42,408 nucleotides of DNA from Burkholderiales bacterium (GCA_025354165.1 JANXNI010000027.1:1-42408); one strand, 5' to 3'. Shown: positions 30,726-40,696, counted from the first letter of the stretch. Made by a program: numbers and translations. The notes: generated by a model not told the origin, from the sequence alone.

Positions 30726-31301
30726 ATGTCTACCCCCACCAAGCTCCCCGAGTTCACCATCAGCCGTGCCCCCATCATGTGGCCGGTTAACTTGTTTCAG
30801 CCACAGGAAGACGGCCCCGAGATCGAAATCTCGATGCGCATGCGCTTCAAGCGCCCGCTGTCGTCCGATACCAAAGCCTATATCGAGGCACGCAACAAGC
30901 GGATCGAGCGCGAGCGTAAAGACATGGACGAGCGCTTCGCTGCGCCGCTGCGCAAGATGACGCAGGCACAGCGCGATGCCATTGATCCGGGGCTGTTGTC
31001 GCCGGATATGTTGGCCGCAGCCAACGCGCCGGAGGTCGAAACCGTTTTAACCGACGACGAGCGCAAGGCCCGTCTCGACGCAATTTTTGATGCAGAGGCG
31101 TACCGCGCCAAATGGTGGCTCGGCTGGCCCGTGGGCACCATGAAAGACGCCGAAGGCAGCCCGCTCGACCCGGACAACACCGAGCACCGCGCCTACCTGA
31201 TCGAGGGCGTTCCTGGACTAGAAGTCGCCATCAACAAAGCCATCGAAGAAATCATGACCGGTGGACGACAAAAAAACTCGCTGCCGCCGCTCGCGTCCTA
31301 G
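30726..31301 (+). CDS. Tail assembly chaperone, short form (gpG-like)
   Basis: This 191-aa acidic helical protein follows the tail tube gene and precedes the tape measure, the standard chaperone position. Near its end the 0-frame codons Q-K-N contain the slippery heptamer A AAA AAC (31271-31277). Most ribosomes end at the TAG at 31299; some shift -1 to make the longer form. Confidence 0.85.
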   Translation: MSTPTKLPEFTISRAPIMWPVNLFQPQEDGPEIEISMRMRFKRPLSSDTKAYIEARNKRIERERKDMDERFAAPLRKMTQAQRDAIDPGLLSPDMLAAANAPEVETVLTDDERKARLDAIFDAEAYRAKWWLGWPVGTMKDAEGSPLDPDNTEHRAYLIEGVPGLEVAINKAIEEIMTGGRQKNSLPPLAS

Positions 31302-31705
31302 CGGGTCGGCGGCATGACGATGAAACGAGTTCGGACGGTGGGTCGGCAGCCGCATTTGAAGGTAAGCGCGCGGAAGGGTGGCACCTCGCCGACCCTGACG
31401 ATGAGCTGCCGCCCACCGACCCGAGCCATCGCTATGAGCTGTGGCCCGACAACCTGGACGCGTACTGCGCCTACGGCGAACTCGCAACGCAGTGGGTTAA
31501 AGACGCCAACGGCATCGACACCGGCTTTAACTACAGCGCCGTGCTCGCGCACCTGGCGTTCACCGTGCCCAACAAGGCCGAACGCAAACAACGTTACGAC
31601 GACCTACGCGTGATGGAGCGAGCAGCCATCCCCGTGCATTACCAAAAAGCACAAGAGGCGATGGACGCTGCCGCCACCAAAGCACGCCAGCAAAAGCCCG
31701 GTTAA
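30726..31705 (+). CDS. Tail assembly chaperone, -1 frameshift product (gpGT-like)
   Basis: Slipping -1 at A AAA AAC (31271-31277) joins the first 184 residues to a 142-residue extension, 326 aa in all. The extension (31277-31705) contains TDPSHRYELWPDNLDAYCAY and NYSAVLAHLAFTVPNKAERK, a DUF1799-like T domain. The frame has no good start codon of its own near the junction. A potential stem GCCGCCG/CGGCGGC (31283-31289 and 31307-31313) lies 5 nt downstream as a stimulator. Both forms would coat the tape measure during tail assembly. Confidence 0.82.
31271..31313 (+). promoter_or_regulatory. Programmed -1 ribosomal frameshift signal
   Basis: The heptamer A AAA AAC is in the correct phase (0-frame codons AAA, AAC). 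The spacer is 5 nt, then a 7-bp GC stem GCCGCCG/CGGCGGC encloses a 17-nt loop that also carries CGC/GCG complementarity. This is the classical arrangement for tail chaperone genes. Confidence 0.82.
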
Positions 31706-31738
31706 ACCCAACCCCACCCAGCGAAAGCCCAGCCCCGA

Positions 31739-34700
31739 ATGAGCGGTCAAGATATTCAACTGAGACTCGTGATCGGGGCCGATGGCGCAGCGGCGGTGAC
31801 GGTAGTCAAACAGACTTCGGGTGAGGTTGATAAGCTGGCCGATGCGCAGAAGCGCGTGGCAGCCAGCAACAAAGACGCAAGCGGCAGCGCGGCTGATTAC
31901 GCTGCCGAGCTGCGCAAGCAGCTACGTATGTTGCAGGACACGACCGCACAGCACCGCGAGCTGGAAGCACGCATGCGCGGAGCCACGCAATCGCAGTTGA
32001 CAGACGTTCGCGCCCTCGGGGCACAAATTGACGCGCTAACCGCCAAAAGCACTCAGTTCGCTGGTGTCGCAGGTGGGGTGTCTGGTCTGCTCGCCAATTG
32101 GGTCGCACCTGCTGCTTTGATTGCATCGGTAATCGCGTTCACAAATGCGCTGACCGAGGCACGCCTACAGGTCGAAAAGTTAAACGCGACCCAGTTGTTT
32201 GCCAACGGTGGCGATCTGGCTGCGGCAGGGCGTGACATTGCGTTCGTGAAAGAGCGTGCCAATGCCCTGGGACTAGAGTTTCTCGTAGTAGCGAACTCTT
32301 GGGGCAAGTTCAACGCGGCAGCGCGCGGCTCTGCCCTTGCAGGTGAGGGCGCGCGTGAGGTATTCGATTCGATTTTGAAAGCCTCGACGGCTCTGCGATT
32401 GAGTTCCTCTGAAACAGAGGGCGCACTGCTCGCGGTGCAGCAGATGATGAGCAAAGGAAACGTGCAGGCCGAAGAGCTGCGCGGCCAGCTCGGCGAGCGA
32501 CTTCCGGGTGCTTTTGGTATTGCCGCCCGGTCGATGGGCGTCACCGAGAAGGAGCTTAACAAGCTGCTCGAAACCGGCAAGGTGCTTGCCACGGATTTCT
32601 TGCCAAAGTTTGCAGCGCAGCTCACCAAAGAGTTGGGCGATACCCCCCAGAAAGCGGCGGAAGGCACGCAGGGTGCGCTCAATCGTCTAAGCAACGCGTT
32701 CGTTGATCTAAAACAAGAAGCATCACAGCTCGGCGGACCGAACGCTGCGGTCGGCGCGCTTACTACACTTTTTGACAATCTAGCGCAGTCGATCCGAGTC
32801 ACGCGCGCCGAAAGCGGCGGTCTGTTCATGCAGATCGCCAACGGCTACAACACGGTTAAACGCTTCATTGAAGGCGGCGGCTCGGAGACCGAAGCGGGCA
32901 AGCTACGTGAAGGCAAGATTGCCGCGCAAGAGTTGGTCGAAAAGATGCGCGAACTGGTGAAGGTTCGCGCGGAGTTCGCCGATGCACCCGCCCGTCAAGG
33001 CCAAATCGACAGGCAACTCGCGTTGCTCGGCCAACAGTATGCAAAGTTTTATGGTGCAACCACAGCGTTGGGCCGCGACGCGCTTGCCATTGAGGGCGAG
33101 CAGTACCGTGATCGTGCGGAGCTAGCCGGAAAAAACAAAACGCTAATTCAGGGGCTGTTTGACTCGCGCAAAGCGAGCGACGAGCAGTACCTGAAAGACT
33201 TGGCGGCGACCGGTAACAAGCAGGCGAAATTGCGCCTGGCAATGCACGAGATTGACGAGAAATACAAGAACGACAGCAATCGAACCGAAGCCGAAATCGC
33301 TGCCCTGCGGGCGGATGCCACCAAAAAAATTTATGGCGGCGACACCAAGCAGGCGGCTCAAGCGCATTACGCCGAGCTAATCGCACGCGAGGAAGGATTT
33401 CAGAAGTCCCTTGAGAAGACGCTTAAAGACGAAACCGAAACGCTGAAATTTGCGCGCGATCAAGGCGTCATCACGGAGACCGAGTATTACCAGCGGCTCG
33501 GCGAAATTCGCATCATCGGTCAGGCCCAATATGAAGAATCGGTTAATCGCGAAGTAGCGGCAGCACGCGACGCTGTGGCGCGCGGCGACCAGGCGAAAAA
33601 GAAGGATTTCGCGACTTATTTGGCGCAGCAAAAGGAGTTCGGCAACCAGCGGTTAAAGATCGAAGTCGAAACCAACGAGGCCACCGCCGCTGCGCAGCGC
33701 AAGGCATTCGCCGAAGAGCTGGCGCGTCGCACTCGCCAGAATTCAAGCCTGGCCGATCTGGCTCAGTCTCGTCGCGACGCGGCAGTCAGCAATGCCGAAG
33801 AACTAGAGCAAAAACAGTTTGAGCTGTCGCTGCTAGGCGAGGAGGAACTGACGCAGCAGCGCCTACAGGCGCAGCGCCAGATTGAGCTGCAAATGCGTCG
33901 CCAGCTCACTGCCGCGCAGAAGGAATACAACAAGGCGCTGGAAGATGCTATTCGCGACGGCGCAAGCCCGTCCGCCATCGCCGCTATTACGGCGAGTTAC
34001 AACGACACCACCACTGCAATTCGCGCGGGAGCGGCTGCCAACCGCGATGTCACGCTCTCAATCATTAACCAGAGCAGCGCGCTCAATGACCAAAAACAAT
34101 TTTGGGACGGTTTTTTCCAGTCGATCAAGGGCGGCTGGAAGGGCGTTCGCGACTATCTCAAAAACTTCTTCTTTGACTGGCTGCTGAAACAGCTTTCGCA
34201 ACAGTTCGTGATGAACGTGGCGGTCAGCGGTTCCGGGGGCGCAGGCGGTGGCGTGGGCGGTATCGTCAACGGCCTGGGCAGCTTGTTCGGCGGTGGGGGC
34301 AGCGGAAGTATCGGCGGCAGTCTGTTCGGCGGCGCGCTGGGCTCTCTCGGCACCCTTGGCGGCGTGATCGGCATGGGCGGCAGTGGCATTCTTGGCGCGC
34401 TGGGCGCGGGCTATTCCTTGGGTGCTGCCGGCGCAACGGCAGGTGGGCTCGCAGGTGCAACCGGCGCGTTTGGGTTGGCCACGAGCGCAGGCGGTATCGC
34501 CGGTGTGGCCGGTGGTATCGGTTCGGTGGTTGGCTCTGTGATTTCGATGATCCCCGTGGTCGGCTGGATCGCCATTGCCGCGTACGCTGCCTTCAAACTC
34601 TTTGGCCACGACAAAGAGCCCGGCTTCAAGATTGATAACAACTTGACGAACGTCGGCAACCCGTCGAGCCACTTCACGCCGGACTCGCTCTCCCCGTTTG

Positions 34701-36838
34701 ACTATAGCGGTCGCGGCGTCGATCCAGCGGTGTACGCCACGCTCACCAAAGCCATCAACACGATTGATGACCTGCTGGTGAAGGACTTGCTGAGTGGCGA
34801 TGTCATCAACAAGATTCGTCAAAACATCAACTCGATTCAGAACGAAACGAGCTGGCAGCACCTCGACAAAGAGGGCATCGAAAAGGGCACCAAAGAGTTT
34901 TTGATCAAGCGCTACGGCGCAGTGTTTGATGAGGTCGATCCCAAGATCGCGGCCAGCATTCGTGGCTTCACTGGCACCAGCGAGGAGCTGCTCAAGTTCC
35001 TCGGTGGCGTGCTGGGCGTTATGCAAACACTCAAAACCAATGCCGACGCATTCAAGGCGGTCATTGGCGAATCGCTTTCATTGGGTCAGCTCACTGCGCT
35101 GCAAAAAGAAGGCGAATCCCTGGCCGACACGCTCACCCGCGTGGTCGGCGTCTTCCAGAGCACTACGCAAATTGCCGAGATCATGGGCAAGGGCGCGGAT
35201 GCGTTCGGTGCCGTGGGCTTGGCCTCACTGGAGGCGCGTGAGCGCTTGGTGACCCTGGCAGGCGGCTTGCAATCGCTGTCATCGGGCGTGTCGTTCTACC
35301 TGGAGAAGTTTTTCACGGACGAGGAGCGCGCGGCCCTTGCGCGCAAGCAGGCGCAGGCGCAATTAGAGAGCGGATTCGCCGCGCTGGGCATGGCCATTCC
35401 TACCTCGCGTGCGCAGTTCGTGGCCCTCGTCAAAGGGATTGACCTGTCGACCGAGGCGGGCCAAAAACTCTTCGTGGCACTGATGGCGCTCGCGCCCGCC
35501 TTGGACACGGTGCTTAAGGTGGCCAGCGAGCCGCGCAAGGGCCGTTTGCAGGTTGCTGCTGATCCGTTGACCGGCAAGGCGGAGACTTCACAGTTTTATA
35601 GCGACAATTTTTTAACCGAGACCCAACGTCGCGCACAAAAGTTTGCCGAGTCCACACAGTCAGTCAACGATACGTTCGGTCATCTCGGCATCGCCATCCC
35701 CAAAACCCGCGCGGAATTCAAGGCGCTGGTCGATAGCTGCGACCTCACGACTGCCAGTGGTCGCATGATGTACAACATACTGATGGGTATCGCGCCCGCA
35801 TTTGCCGATATCACCGAAGCCGCGCAAAGCCTGGTGCAGATGGCCATCAACATCGGCGGCGTGCTGGAATCCGGCACGCAGCTCGCCAGCGACCGTCTGT
35901 CGCAACTGTTTGCCATCATCGACAGCACGGGCGAATCCGCCCAGGTGAAGATGCAGCGCAAGCTCGCGGCCACCACCGCATTGGCTGCCGAGCTGGATGC
36001 TGCCTACAACGCGTCCGTGGCCCGCAACGGCGGCAACGTGCTGGCCGATTCGCTCGCCATCAAGGCGGCGCGTGACGCGGTGCTGGCACAACAAGCGGGC
36101 CTCGCCGGTGACCTGGCCCTATTCACGGTGCTGCAAGCGCAATACGGCGCACTGGCCGATCAAATGTTCAGCCTCGAAAAATGGCATCAAGAGCAGATCG
36201 CGCTGGCCAACGGCAACGCCAATCAATTGCTGCTGATTGAGCAGAGCTACGCCGAGCGCCGCAACGCGATTTTGACGGGCGGTGTGAGCACCGGCCTGGG
36301 CTCACTGAGCGCCACGATTCAGGCATGGATCAACAGCCTGTTGCTCAACAGCTCGCTGACCACGCTCACGCCGCAACAGCAGCTCGACGAGTCGCGTCGC
36401 CAGTACGAAACTGCTCTGCAATCGGGTGACGCCAACGCGATCACGCGCGCCGCCGATGCCTACCTGCAACAGGCCCGTTCCTTCTACGCATCAGGCGCGC
36501 AGTATGCCGCGATCTTCGCCGCTGTGCTCGCGCAAATGCAGGCGCTGGCCAACGGTCAAAACGTGCCCGTGGTGCCCACGCCGAATGTGCCCGTGGTCGG
36601 TGGGTCGGGCGGCAACTTTGGCGGCGGCGGCGCGCTGCAATCGCGCGCTGCCGCTGCATCCGCCGCATCCGCCGAGCGCGCGGCAAACGTCGCGACGCAG
36701 GCGCTGGCCACGATCATGGCGGCGGTTAAATTTTCAATTGACGACGAGGGCGAGGCCAACCGGGCCAGCCGTGAAGCGTCGACTAAAAAAATCGTCGACG
36801 CATTGGCACCGGTCGGCAACAAGCGCGTGGCGGTGTAG
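31739..36838 (+). CDS. Tape measure protein
   Basis: This 1699-aa protein is the longest gene, as expected for the ruler of a long tail. The tape-measure N-terminal domain is at about 150-297, including VQAEELRGQLGERLPGAFGI, SMGVTEKELNKLLETG and DFLPKFAAQL. Coiled coil is extensive at about 540-770. A Gly-rich hydrophobic segment follows at about 825-950 (GGIVNGLGSLFGGGGSGSIG), likely membrane-interacting during DNA entry. The C-terminal helices are Ala-rich near 1640-1665. By the usual rule of about 1.5 angstrom per residue, the tail would be roughly 250 nm; that is an estimate. Confidence 0.93.
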   Translation: MSGQDIQLRLVIGADGAAAVTVVKQTSGEVDKLADAQKRVAASNKDASGSAADYAAELRKQLRMLQDTTAQHRELEARMRGATQSQLTDVRALGAQIDALTAKSTQFAGVAGGVSGLLANWVAPAALIASVIAFTNALTEARLQVEKLNATQLFANGGDLAAAGRDIAFVKERANALGLEFLVVANSWGKFNAAARGSALAGEGAREVFDSILKASTALRLSSSETEGALLAVQQMMSKGNVQAEELRGQLGERLPGAFGIAARSMGVTEKELNKLLETGKVLATDFLPKFAAQLTKELGDTPQKAAEGTQGALNRLSNAFVDLKQEASQLGGPNAAVGALTTLFDNLAQSIRVTRAESGGLFMQIANGYNTVKRFIEGGGSETEAGKLREGKIAAQELVEKMRELVKVRAEFADAPARQGQIDRQLALLGQQYAKFYGATTALGRDALAIEGEQYRDRAELAGKNKTLIQGLFDSRKASDEQYLKDLAATGNKQAKLRLAMHEIDEKYKNDSNRTEAEIAALRADATKKIYGGDTKQAAQAHYAELIAREEGFQKSLEKTLKDETETLKFARDQGVITETEYYQRLGEIRIIGQAQYEESVNREVAAARDAVARGDQAKKKDFATYLAQQKEFGNQRLKIEVETNEATAAAQRKAFAEELARRTRQNSSLADLAQSRRDAAVSNAEELEQKQFELSLLGEEELTQQRLQAQRQIELQMRRQLTAAQKEYNKALEDAIRDGASPSAIAAITASYNDTTTAIRAGAAANRDVTLSIINQSSALNDQKQFWDGFFQSIKGGWKGVRDYLKNFFFDWLLKQLSQQFVMNVAVSGSGGAGGGVGGIVNGLGSLFGGGGSGSIGGSLFGGALGSLGTLGGVIGMGGSGILGALGAGYSLGAAGATAGGLAGATGAFGLATSAGGIAGVAGGIGSVVGSVISMIPVVGWIAIAAYAAFKLFGHDKEPGFKIDNNLTNVGNPSSHFTPDSLSPFDYSGRGVDPAVYATLTKAINTIDDLLVKDLLSGDVINKIRQNINSIQNETSWQHLDKEGIEKGTKEFLIKRYGAVFDEVDPKIAASIRGFTGTSEELLKFLGGVLGVMQTLKTNADAFKAVIGESLSLGQLTALQKEGESLADTLTRVVGVFQSTTQIAEIMGKGADAFGAVGLASLEARERLVTLAGGLQSLSSGVSFYLEKFFTDEERAALARKQAQAQLESGFAALGMAIPTSRAQFVALVKGIDLSTEAGQKLFVALMALAPALDTVLKVASEPRKGRLQVAADPLTGKAETSQFYSDNFLTETQRRAQKFAESTQSVNDTFGHLGIAIPKTRAEFKALVDSCDLTTASGRMMYNILMGIAPAFADITEAAQSLVQMAINIGGVLESGTQLASDRLSQLFAIIDSTGESAQVKMQRKLAATTALAAELDAAYNASVARNGGNVLADSLAIKAARDAVLAQQAGLAGDLALFTVLQAQYGALADQMFSLEKWHQEQIALANGNANQLLLIEQSYAERRNAILTGGVSTGLGSLSATIQAWINSLLLNSSLTTLTPQQQLDESRRQYETALQSGDANAITRAADAYLQQARSFYASGAQYAAIFAAVLAQMQALANGQNVPVVPTPNVPVVGGSGGNFGGGGALQSRAAAASAASAERAANVATQALATIMAAVKFSIDDEGEANRASREASTKKIVDALAPVGNKRVAV

Positions 36839-36840
36839 TC

Positions 36841-39780
36841 ATGGCCGTCAAATACATCTGCGACTTTCTACCGTACCGCAAAAGCAATGCCGCTTATCGA
36901 ACGCTCGCCGCAAAAAATCCAGAGGACTGGACGGGCACCGCCTTAACCGTCACCAGCGACGACACGACGCGCTATGCCGTGCTGGCCGCCAACGGCGCAA
37001 CGCTGTGGTCGCCACCGAGCGGCAGCGGCACCTGTTTCATGCTGGTGAAGGCGCGCATGATTCCGGGGACGTTTGACAGTTGCTACATCCGTGTCAACGC
37101 GGAGTTTGACGCGTTAATCGACGTGGTGACCGGTGTCGCCAATCTCTACAAAAGCGGCACGCTGCTAGCGAGCGGATCGCTGGGCTCGGGCGTGTGGCGT
37201 TCGTCAAGTGATTTCGAGCCCGCCTGGATTCAGTTGATTTTTAACCAACTCGGCTCACCCACCACAGGTGCAAGTCTGAGCATCGCGCCGGTGAGCAACG
37301 CGGGCGCGGTGAGCGGCTTTGTCAGCTACACCGGATCGACGTTTACCTACGGCATCGCCTGGTCGCCGGGCTTCGGGCGTTCGGGCTCGGGCGGCAAGGG
37401 CGCGTTTGATTACGTGGGGCTCTCCGATGGGTCAGGGCTCGCGTTGCAGGACGTGTCGCCGCGCTCGCGGTTAGACCCGGCCTATTACGATAAATGGCTC
37501 AAATTGGCGCACGCGGCATCCGCGCCCCGTGTCATGACCGCCGAGCTATTCGTGCCGGGCTACGACGGCTCGAATGTGACCAACTACACCACTGCCGTGC
37601 TGCGCGCGGCGACAGTGCCATACAACAGCGGCAGCACCTGGCCGTTCGACAATCAGGCGTTTGCCGAGGCCATTGTCGACTTTCCCGAATTCAGCCGCGC
37701 ATTGCCAGCGGAGCTACTCGGTCGGCAAAACATCACGGCGGGCGATCTGGTGATTGCCAACCCAAACGGCGTTCGCGATAACTGGCTGCTGGCCAAAGCC
37801 AACAAGGCCGTGGTCACGCTGCGCTACGGCGATCGGTCGTGGCCGTTTTATGACTTGGCCACCGTGTTCACCGGCGAGGTCACCGACGTGACCGATGAGC
37901 CTGGCGCGATCCGCATGAAGCTGCGCGACACCATGAGCCGCTATGACAAGCCGGTGGCACGCGGCAACCTGGTGGGCGCGGGCAATAACACCGGCAAGCC
38001 GATTCCGATTTCAGCGGGCCTCTCCGACAGCGTCACGCCGGTGTTGATCGACTCGGCCACGTTGACCTATCGCATTGGCGAGGCCAACATCAAAGACGTG
38101 GCGGTGTTTGACAAGGGCGTGGGCCTGATCGACAGCGCGTTTACGCTGATCAGCTACAACGTCGCCACCAAGGCGCTGCGCACGAGTGTCGCGCACGGCA
38201 TGGTCGTGGGCGACGCGGTGAGCTGGGCCAGTGGATCGCTACCCAGCCCGCTGACCACCGGCACCAACTACTTTGTGCAGAGCGTGCCAACGAGCGACAC
38301 GTTTACCGTGTCGGCCACGTACGGCGGCGCAGTGATCACCTTGAGCGGCACCAACGGTGAGCAGGTGGCCACGGTGACATTGCCCGGCACGGACGTCATT
38401 CGCTTTGGCGCTGCACACAACTTCGCAGCCAACGACCTGGTGAAGTTCACCACCGGCTGCCCATCACCCTTGGTCGCGGGAAATTCGTATTACGTGAGCG
38501 CGACCAACCTCACGACCACCGAAGCGTCATTCAGTTTGACCTCGGGCGGCGCGGTGATCGACTTGACGGCCACCACCAAAACCGAGAGCTACGCGGGCTT
38601 TAGTTTTTGGGGCTACGGCTCGGCGCACGGCTATGCCAACAACGACGAAATTGTGACCGGCCCGACCACGACGGGCACGCCGCCAATCGCCGCGAACACG
38701 CGCTATTGGGTGTTTGCGATCAACACGGTCGAGCACGGCTTTCGCAACTCCAATGGCGGCGCGCAGATCGCGTTTTCTGGCGTGGGTGGCATTGCGGGCA
38801 CGACCACGCCGAACGCCAGCGGCTATTCGGTGTACAAGCCGCTGTCCACCGTGGGCGCGCTGCTGGCCGTCATCGTCGACGCGGCAGCGGCCACCTTTCG
38901 CCTGGTGCGCAACCCAGCCGGTCAAATCACCTGCACGCTGCGCGGCCAGAGCTTTGGTGGTGCGACTTATACCGGCTCAGCCGTTGAAGCGCTCAAGGTG
39001 CTGGTCGGCGCGTCCGATCCGCTGATTTCCACACAACTACAAACCAACGGCACGAACATCAGTTGGCGCAACCGCGTCGGCGTGTGGGTGGATCAACCCG
39101 CGAACCTGGCTGACTTGATCGATTGGCTGGCACTGTCGTGTGTGAGCGCCTGGGGTACCAACCGCCTGGGCACGTTGATCGCCAACATTCTGGACGCCGA
39201 CTTTTCCGCCACGCCCACGGCCACCATCACCGATGACCTGGTCGACCCGTCCAATCAACTGCGCCTGACCGCCAAGCTCTTGCCGGTGGATCGCTACGAA
39301 GGCGCTTCGGTCGGCTACGACAAAAACTACACGCCGCAGTCACAAAGCGACCTGGCGGGTGTGATCAATGCCAACGTGGCCCTGGTGCAATATCTTGCGC
39401 GCAAATTCGCGATCAGCACCCTGAATCTCGGCGGCAGCGGCAACCTGGCGGGCCTTGATTTGGGCGAAAAGGGTGAGCGCCGTCGACTGCCAATGTTTGA
39501 GACGGCGCTGGAGCTGGGCAGCCAGGCCGCATACCACTTGAGCCACGGCATCCTGTGCTGCCCCAAGCAAATGGGTGTGTTCACACTCACCGTGTCCTGG
39601 CAAGCGCTCAATGCGTTTCAGGTCGGCAAACAGGTCAGGATCAAAACCAGCCGCTACGGCATCAACCCATCAGTCGGAAAAAACTTCCTCGTCACCGCCG
39701 TGAGCGAGAAATTCACCACCGGCCAGGTGTCGCTCACGCTGCTCACCGACCTGGACGGCTATTTCCCGGTCACCACTTAA
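36841..39780 (+). CDS. Large tail-tip or baseplate protein with three internal repeats
   Basis: This 979-aa protein follows the tape measure, where the distal tail proteins are encoded. The N-terminal about 220 residues are beta-rich. A middle region contains three related segments of about 70-75 residues (about 435-512, 513-585 and 586-660), each with an AHGMVVGDAV, AHNFAANDLVKF or AHGYANNDEIV start and a YFV/YYV/YWV strand. These look like small beta-barrel repeats seen in phage structural proteins. The C-terminus (QVGKQVRIKTSRYGINPSVG, TGQVSLTLLTD) resembles hub-type tail proteins. The exact role is inferred. Confidence 0.8.
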   Translation: MAVKYICDFLPYRKSNAAYRTLAAKNPEDWTGTALTVTSDDTTRYAVLAANGATLWSPPSGSGTCFMLVKARMIPGTFDSCYIRVNAEFDALIDVVTGVANLYKSGTLLASGSLGSGVWRSSSDFEPAWIQLIFNQLGSPTTGASLSIAPVSNAGAVSGFVSYTGSTFTYGIAWSPGFGRSGSGGKGAFDYVGLSDGSGLALQDVSPRSRLDPAYYDKWLKLAHAASAPRVMTAELFVPGYDGSNVTNYTTAVLRAATVPYNSGSTWPFDNQAFAEAIVDFPEFSRALPAELLGRQNITAGDLVIANPNGVRDNWLLAKANKAVVTLRYGDRSWPFYDLATVFTGEVTDVTDEPGAIRMKLRDTMSRYDKPVARGNLVGAGNNTGKPIPISAGLSDSVTPVLIDSATLTYRIGEANIKDVAVFDKGVGLIDSAFTLISYNVATKALRTSVAHGMVVGDAVSWASGSLPSPLTTGTNYFVQSVPTSDTFTVSATYGGAVITLSGTNGEQVATVTLPGTDVIRFGAAHNFAANDLVKFTTGCPSPLVAGNSYYVSATNLTTTEASFSLTSGGAVIDLTATTKTESYAGFSFWGYGSAHGYANNDEIVTGPTTTGTPPIAANTRYWVFAINTVEHGFRNSNGGAQIAFSGVGGIAGTTTPNASGYSVYKPLSTVGALLAVIVDAAAATFRLVRNPAGQITCTLRGQSFGGATYTGSAVEALKVLVGASDPLISTQLQTNGTNISWRNRVGVWVDQPANLADLIDWLALSCVSAWGTNRLGTLIANILDADFSATPTATITDDLVDPSNQLRLTAKLLPVDRYEGASVGYDKNYTPQSQSDLAGVINANVALVQYLARKFAISTLNLGGSGNLAGLDLGEKGERRRLPMFETALELGSQAAYHLSHGILCCPKQMGVFTLTVSWQALNAFQVGKQVRIKTSRYGINPSVGKNFLVTAVSEKFTTGQVSLTLLTDLDGYFPVTT

Positions 39781-39792
39781 CCGCACCCATTC

Positions 39793-40608
39793 ATGCCGCT
39801 TCGCATTATTCACACCAACAAAACCGACAGCGCCACGCTCTCGGTGTCGCCGTCAGAAAACGCCAGTTTTCCGGTGGCCAACCTCACCACCGCGATGCGT
39901 GGCGACGTGCTGCGCACCACCGGCGTGAGCGCGCAGCAAATCCGCGCCGTGTGGGGCAGCGCGCAAAGCGTAAGCGCCGCAGCCTTGTGCCAGCACAATT
40001 TAACCGCAGCAGCCACCTGGCGCGTTCGTCTTTACAGCGACAACGCATTCACCACGTCAGTCTACGATTCAGGCACCGTCACCGCGTACGACAGCGCCGG
40101 GATCGGCACGCTTGACGCGATCACCGACCCGAGCTTCATCGGTTACAAAAACTCGGTGCTGTGGTTCAGTGCGGTCAACGCGCAAAGCATGACCATTGAT
40201 TTAACCGACGCGGCCAACCCCGCAGGCTACCTGTCCGCCGCGCGCATGATCGTCGGCGGCTACACCGAGCTGGCCTACAACTTCGACTGGGGCCACCCGT
40301 TGAACGCCATCGACCCGACCACGCAAAGCACAACGCTCGGCGGCTCGCTGCTCAGCCAGGACAATGGCCCCATCAAGCGCGAGCTGCAACTCGATTTCGC
40401 GCGCCTGGCCGCCACAGATCGTAACTTCATGTTCGACCTGATCCGCACCAAAGGCAAGGGCAAAGACGTCTACGTCTCCGCCTGGCCCGGTGCCACCGGC
40501 AAGAAAGAGCGCGACTACCAGTTCGCCGCCAAACTCACCGCCTGGCAAGGCGTCGCACAGCCCATGCTCAACTATTACGGCACCAGCGCCACCTTCGGCG
40601 AATACTGA
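39793..40608 (+). CDS. Distal tail protein, beta-rich
   Basis: This 271-aa protein has discoidin-like beta patterns (ATLSVSPSENASFPVANLTT, SVLWFSAVNAQSMTIDL) and a C-terminal domain with REYQF-like tail-protein features (KRELQLDFARLAATDRNFMF, GKDVYVSAWPGATGKKERDY). It is the last gene of the structural operon. It probably forms part of the tail tip. No further tail gene follows, which is short compared with B3-like phages. Confidence 0.78.
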   Translation: MPLRIIHTNKTDSATLSVSPSENASFPVANLTTAMRGDVLRTTGVSAQQIRAVWGSAQSVSAAALCQHNLTAAATWRVRLYSDNAFTTSVYDSGTVTAYDSAGIGTLDAITDPSFIGYKNSVLWFSAVNAQSMTIDLTDAANPAGYLSAARMIVGGYTELAYNFDWGHPLNAIDPTTQSTTLGGSLLSQDNGPIKRELQLDFARLAATDRNFMFDLIRTKGKGKDVYVSAWPGATGKKERDYQFAAKLTAWQGVAQPMLNYYGTSATFGEY

Positions 40609-40620
40609 AAACCACAACGT

Positions 40621-40633
40621 CACACCTAGTGTG
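40621..40633. repeat. Small palindrome CACAC-CTA-GTGTG
   Basis: A 5-bp inverted repeat with a 3-nt centre lies just after the last tail gene and before the boxA-like sequence. It could be a small operator or part of the same RNA structure. Confidence 0.35.
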
Positions 40634-40638
40634 ATGTT

Positions 40639-40696
40639 CGCTCTTTAACAATCAGATCAGGAGCGCCCGGACTGGCTGAAATAGCGCCAGTCCGGG
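40639..40696 (+). promoter_or_regulatory. boxA-like sequence plus perfect 11-bp stem-loop (nut-like element)
   Basis: CGCTCTTTAACAAT (40639-40652) matches the boxA antitermination sequence of rRNA leaders and lambda nut sites. Fourteen nt later CCCGGACTGGC (40666-40676) pairs perfectly with GCCAGTCCGGG (40686-40696) around the loop TGAAATAGC. This boxA-spacer-hairpin order is that of a nut site. It lies downstream of the tail operon, before accessory genes. It could let transcription pass into the right end, or sequester NusB/S10. There is no T-run, so it is not a simple terminator. Confidence 0.55.

Noticed and set aside
31314-31613. Separate ATG-started gene after the tail chaperone
   Set aside because: This frame is not the DUF1799-like one; the conserved extension is in the other frame and is reached through the slippery site.
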